Below are positions 62,126 through 64,000 of a DNA stretch of 64,000 bases, in pieces. Under the pieces are notes generated by a model, which had not been told where the DNA came from, did not search any database, and saw only the letters and a program-made list of their open reading frames with translations. Each line of letters opens with the position of its first letter. Positions within the stretch are counted from its first letter, which is position 1. Source of the DNA: Flavobacteriales bacterium CG_4_9_14_3_um_filter_40_17 (GTDB taxonomy: Bacteria; Bacteroidota; Bacteroidia; Flavobacteriales; Flavobacteriaceae). The stretch lies in assembly GCA_002790195.1 (NCBI GenBank), contig PFUR01000058.1:31284-95283 (forward strand), written 5' to 3'. A program made the position numbers and the translations under genes.

Positions 62126-63730
62126 ATGTCACCACACTTTTTGTTTGTAGCAGCGGAAAATGACGGCATTGCAAATTGTAAAGCCGGCGGAATGGCAGAT
62201 GTCGTTCGCGATGTCCCCATGGAAATCGCAAAAAATAATCATCGTGTATCGGTGATAACCCCCTCATACGGTCGTTTGCAGAAGAACGCTCGATTTCTCA
62301 AGGAATTTGAAATCGAATTCAGAGGAAAAACAACGAATGTAACAATTCTCGAAGCGGAAGCAAAAGTAAAACATGAAAACATCACGCATTACATCCTTCA
62401 TCATCCGGACATAACATCCGGTAGCATTGCTCAAATCTACCACCACGATGCCGAAGAACCTTTTGCGACCGACGCAGATAAATTTGCACTTTTCTGCAAA
62501 GCTGTTGCCACCCTGATAAAAGACAATTTTTTTGGCAACTTAGACTGTGTGCATTTGCATGATTGGCACACAACTTTGATTCTGGCTTTGCGTCAATTTG
62601 ACAAAAACTTCGAAGCCTTAAAACCAATCCGGTTTGTATATACCATCCACAATTTGGCCTTGCAGGGAATTCGGCCAATTGCAAACAACACCTCTTCTTT
62701 AAAAGCTTGGTATCCCGAACTAAATTTTAATCAAAAAATTATTCAAGACCCGCGTTATCTCGATTGTGTCAACCTGATGGCCGTGGGTATCCGTTTGGCT
62801 GATGCCGTACACACGGTTTCTCCTTCCTACAAAAAAGACATCCTCATGCCAAGCGAGCCTCCTATTTTTATTGGCGGCGAAGGTTTGGAGGCTGACTTGA
62901 GAGCAGCTGACAAAAATGGAAAATTACATGGCATACTGAATGGAATCAGTTATGACGAAAAGAAGTGCAAGAATGAAAAATCACTGTTGGAAACTTGTAT
63001 GATTGCTGTTTTTGAATGGATTACGACCGAACAGAAATACCAAAAATCTGAATTTTTAAATCATACCGGGAAAAAACTCATTCATATGTTAAGCAGCCAA
63101 CCTACCTTTTGGGTTACCAGCGTGGCTCGGTTAACCGACCAAAAATTTTATTTTTTCCTCAAATACCCGGAGATGTTGGATCGCATCTTAGAAAAGTTAG
63201 CCACCTTCAAAGGCGCGTATGTCTTGCTTGGAACCGGTGCAGAAGAATATGAAGAATTGTTTCGGGAAATGAGCTACAAACACGATAATTTTGTTTTCAT
63301 CAACGGGCAATCGGACGAGGTGGTGTCTGCGCTTTATTCTAAAGCCAACTTATATCTGATGCCGAGCCTATTCGAGCCTTGTGGCATCAGCCAAATGCTT
63401 GCCATGCGATGCGGGCAACCTTGCCTTGCCCACCGGACGGGCGGTTTGCGCGATACAGTCGGGCATCTGATAAACGGGTTTTGTTTTGACGGAAAATCGA
63501 TTTACGACAAGGCAAACAACATGGTGGAAGTGTTCGTGGAAGCCATTCGTTTGTTCTTTGAAAACCCGCCCGAAGAATGGAATGAAATTGTGCAAAACGC
63601 TTTAGCTGCTCGTTTTGAATGGAGTTCGTCCGTGTCCGACTACTATCATTATCTCTACAAAATCGGTTTTACTTCGAATATCCAAATTAAAAACCAAGAA
63701 AAATCAAGCTATTCCTTGTTGAATAACTGA
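62126..63730 (+). CDS. glgA: glycogen (starch) synthase, GT5
   Basis: A 534-residue GT-B glucosyltransferase that extends alpha-1,4-glucan from ADP-glucose. The N-terminal ADP-glucose site is KAGGMADVV (19-27; the family norm is KVGGLGDVV). The HDWHTTLIL and FVYTIHNLALQG blocks follow, and the C-terminal catalytic segment LFEPCGISQMLAMRCGQP with TGGLRDTVGH. It is longer than E. coli GlgA (477 aa), with an insert at about residues 275-335. No other glycogen gene is in the window. Confidence 0.92.
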   Translation: MSPHFLFVAAENDGIANCKAGGMADVVRDVPMEIAKNNHRVSVITPSYGRLQKNARFLKEFEIEFRGKTTNVTILEAEAKVKHENITHYILHHPDITSGSIAQIYHHDAEEPFATDADKFALFCKAVATLIKDNFFGNLDCVHLHDWHTTLILALRQFDKNFEALKPIRFVYTIHNLALQGIRPIANNTSSLKAWYPELNFNQKIIQDPRYLDCVNLMAVGIRLADAVHTVSPSYKKDILMPSEPPIFIGGEGLEADLRAADKNGKLHGILNGISYDEKKCKNEKSLLETCMIAVFEWITTEQKYQKSEFLNHTGKKLIHMLSSQPTFWVTSVARLTDQKFYFFLKYPEMLDRILEKLATFKGAYVLLGTGAEEYEELFREMSYKHDNFVFINGQSDEVVSALYSKANLYLMPSLFEPCGISQMLAMRCGQPCLAHRTGGLRDTVGHLINGFCFDGKSIYDKANNMVEVFVEAIRLFFENPPEEWNEIVQNALAARFEWSSSVSDYYHYLYKIGFTSNIQIKNQEKSSYSLLNN

Positions 63731-63909
63731 GGAGGAAATCGCTTCCATTAAAAATCAAGTTTTTTTGTGTTCATGCTTTTTCTGTTAAGAAATTGACATG
63801 ATTTCATAAAAGATCATTTAGGGATTTAGAATTAATATCTTTAGACTGTCTTTCAGGCGACATTTTAATTTTTCTCTAAAAGTTACATTCGCCTTACTAA
63901 ACAGCAATG

Positions 63910-64000
63910 AATGGATTTTGAAACTAAATATTGGCATCTTTCTCAATTTCAACTATCAAAAAGATTGAGCAGAAATGAAATGATAAATATGTGCAACTCT
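63910..64000 (+). CDS. 5' end of a possible Crp/Fnr-type regulator (partial)
   Basis: From ATG 63910 the frame is open to the right edge (30 residues: MDFETKYWHLSQFQLSKRLSRNEMI and on). The YWHL..F.L opening resembles the N-terminus of Bacteroidetes Crp/Fnr-like regulators, but the fragment is too short to be sure. Confidence 0.4.

Overview
The window looks like a chromosomal segment of a flavobacterium (Bacteroidota, Flavobacteriia). The evidence is a gldB-gldC pair, Bacteroidetes-type lipoprotein signals ending in S-C, a peptidase family S9B dipeptidyl peptidase, a fused branched-chain 2-oxoacid dehydrogenase E1, A/T-rich DNA, few Shine-Dalgarno sites, and many promoters of the flavobacterial form TTG-N(about 19)-TAnnTTTG. 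No rRNA, tRNA, CRISPR array, transposase or integrase was seen.

Layout: 1-9800 is mostly housekeeping (trxB, a PQQ-type sugar dehydrogenase lipoprotein, corA, a DUF2461 protein, a Tat-like TIM-barrel isomerase, a polyprenyl synthase, an aldo/keto reductase, an alpha/beta hydrolase, an exported Rid protein). 10000-12300 is a four-gene leftward operon (lipoprotein, DUF486, cupin, nucleotidyltransferase). 12300-19330 carries a HerA-like ATPase, a second exported Rid protein, protoporphyrinogen oxidase, msrA, nadE-ruvC and, divergently, gldB-gldC. 19359-23592 is a surface-glycan cluster of four glycosyltransferases and a sugar ketoisomerase-like cupin. 23681-28445 holds a large TPR protein followed by an outer-membrane barrel. 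28608-36713 is a transport and peptide-use region (SLC13 carrier, DPP IV, ORF6N protein, two POT peptide carriers, exported thioredoxin). 36918-38839 is an uncharacterised exported protein coupled to an LRR lipoprotein. 39546-50358 contains four MscS-type channels around MATE, PAP2, phosphohexomutase and MsbA-like genes. 50377-55481 has epsC-cysM, an OmpA lipoprotein, a lipocalin-like lipoprotein and the E1 fusion.

The least ordinary part is 55700-58910. It is a compact accessory island: a HigBA-type toxin-antitoxin pair, a roughly 130-bp palindromic element, an orphan membrane-anchored protein, a second related palindromic element, a proteasome-like (Ntn-hydrolase) candidate, then a MazEF pair. 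The layout resembles a cassette array, but no integrase is present and the element ends do not fit the canonical integron attC core. The two toxin-antitoxin operons have the same TTG-N19-TAnnTTTG promoter geometry, each with a palindrome on the -7 box.

Beyond the island come a DUF58 protein coupled to a LolD-like ATPase, an ECF sigma factor with what looks like a truncated partner gene, a glycogen synthase, and the start of a possible Crp/Fnr regulator at the right edge. Several start codons were moved downstream of the longest open frame because a signal peptide, family N-terminus or TAnnTTTG box sits inside the extension.
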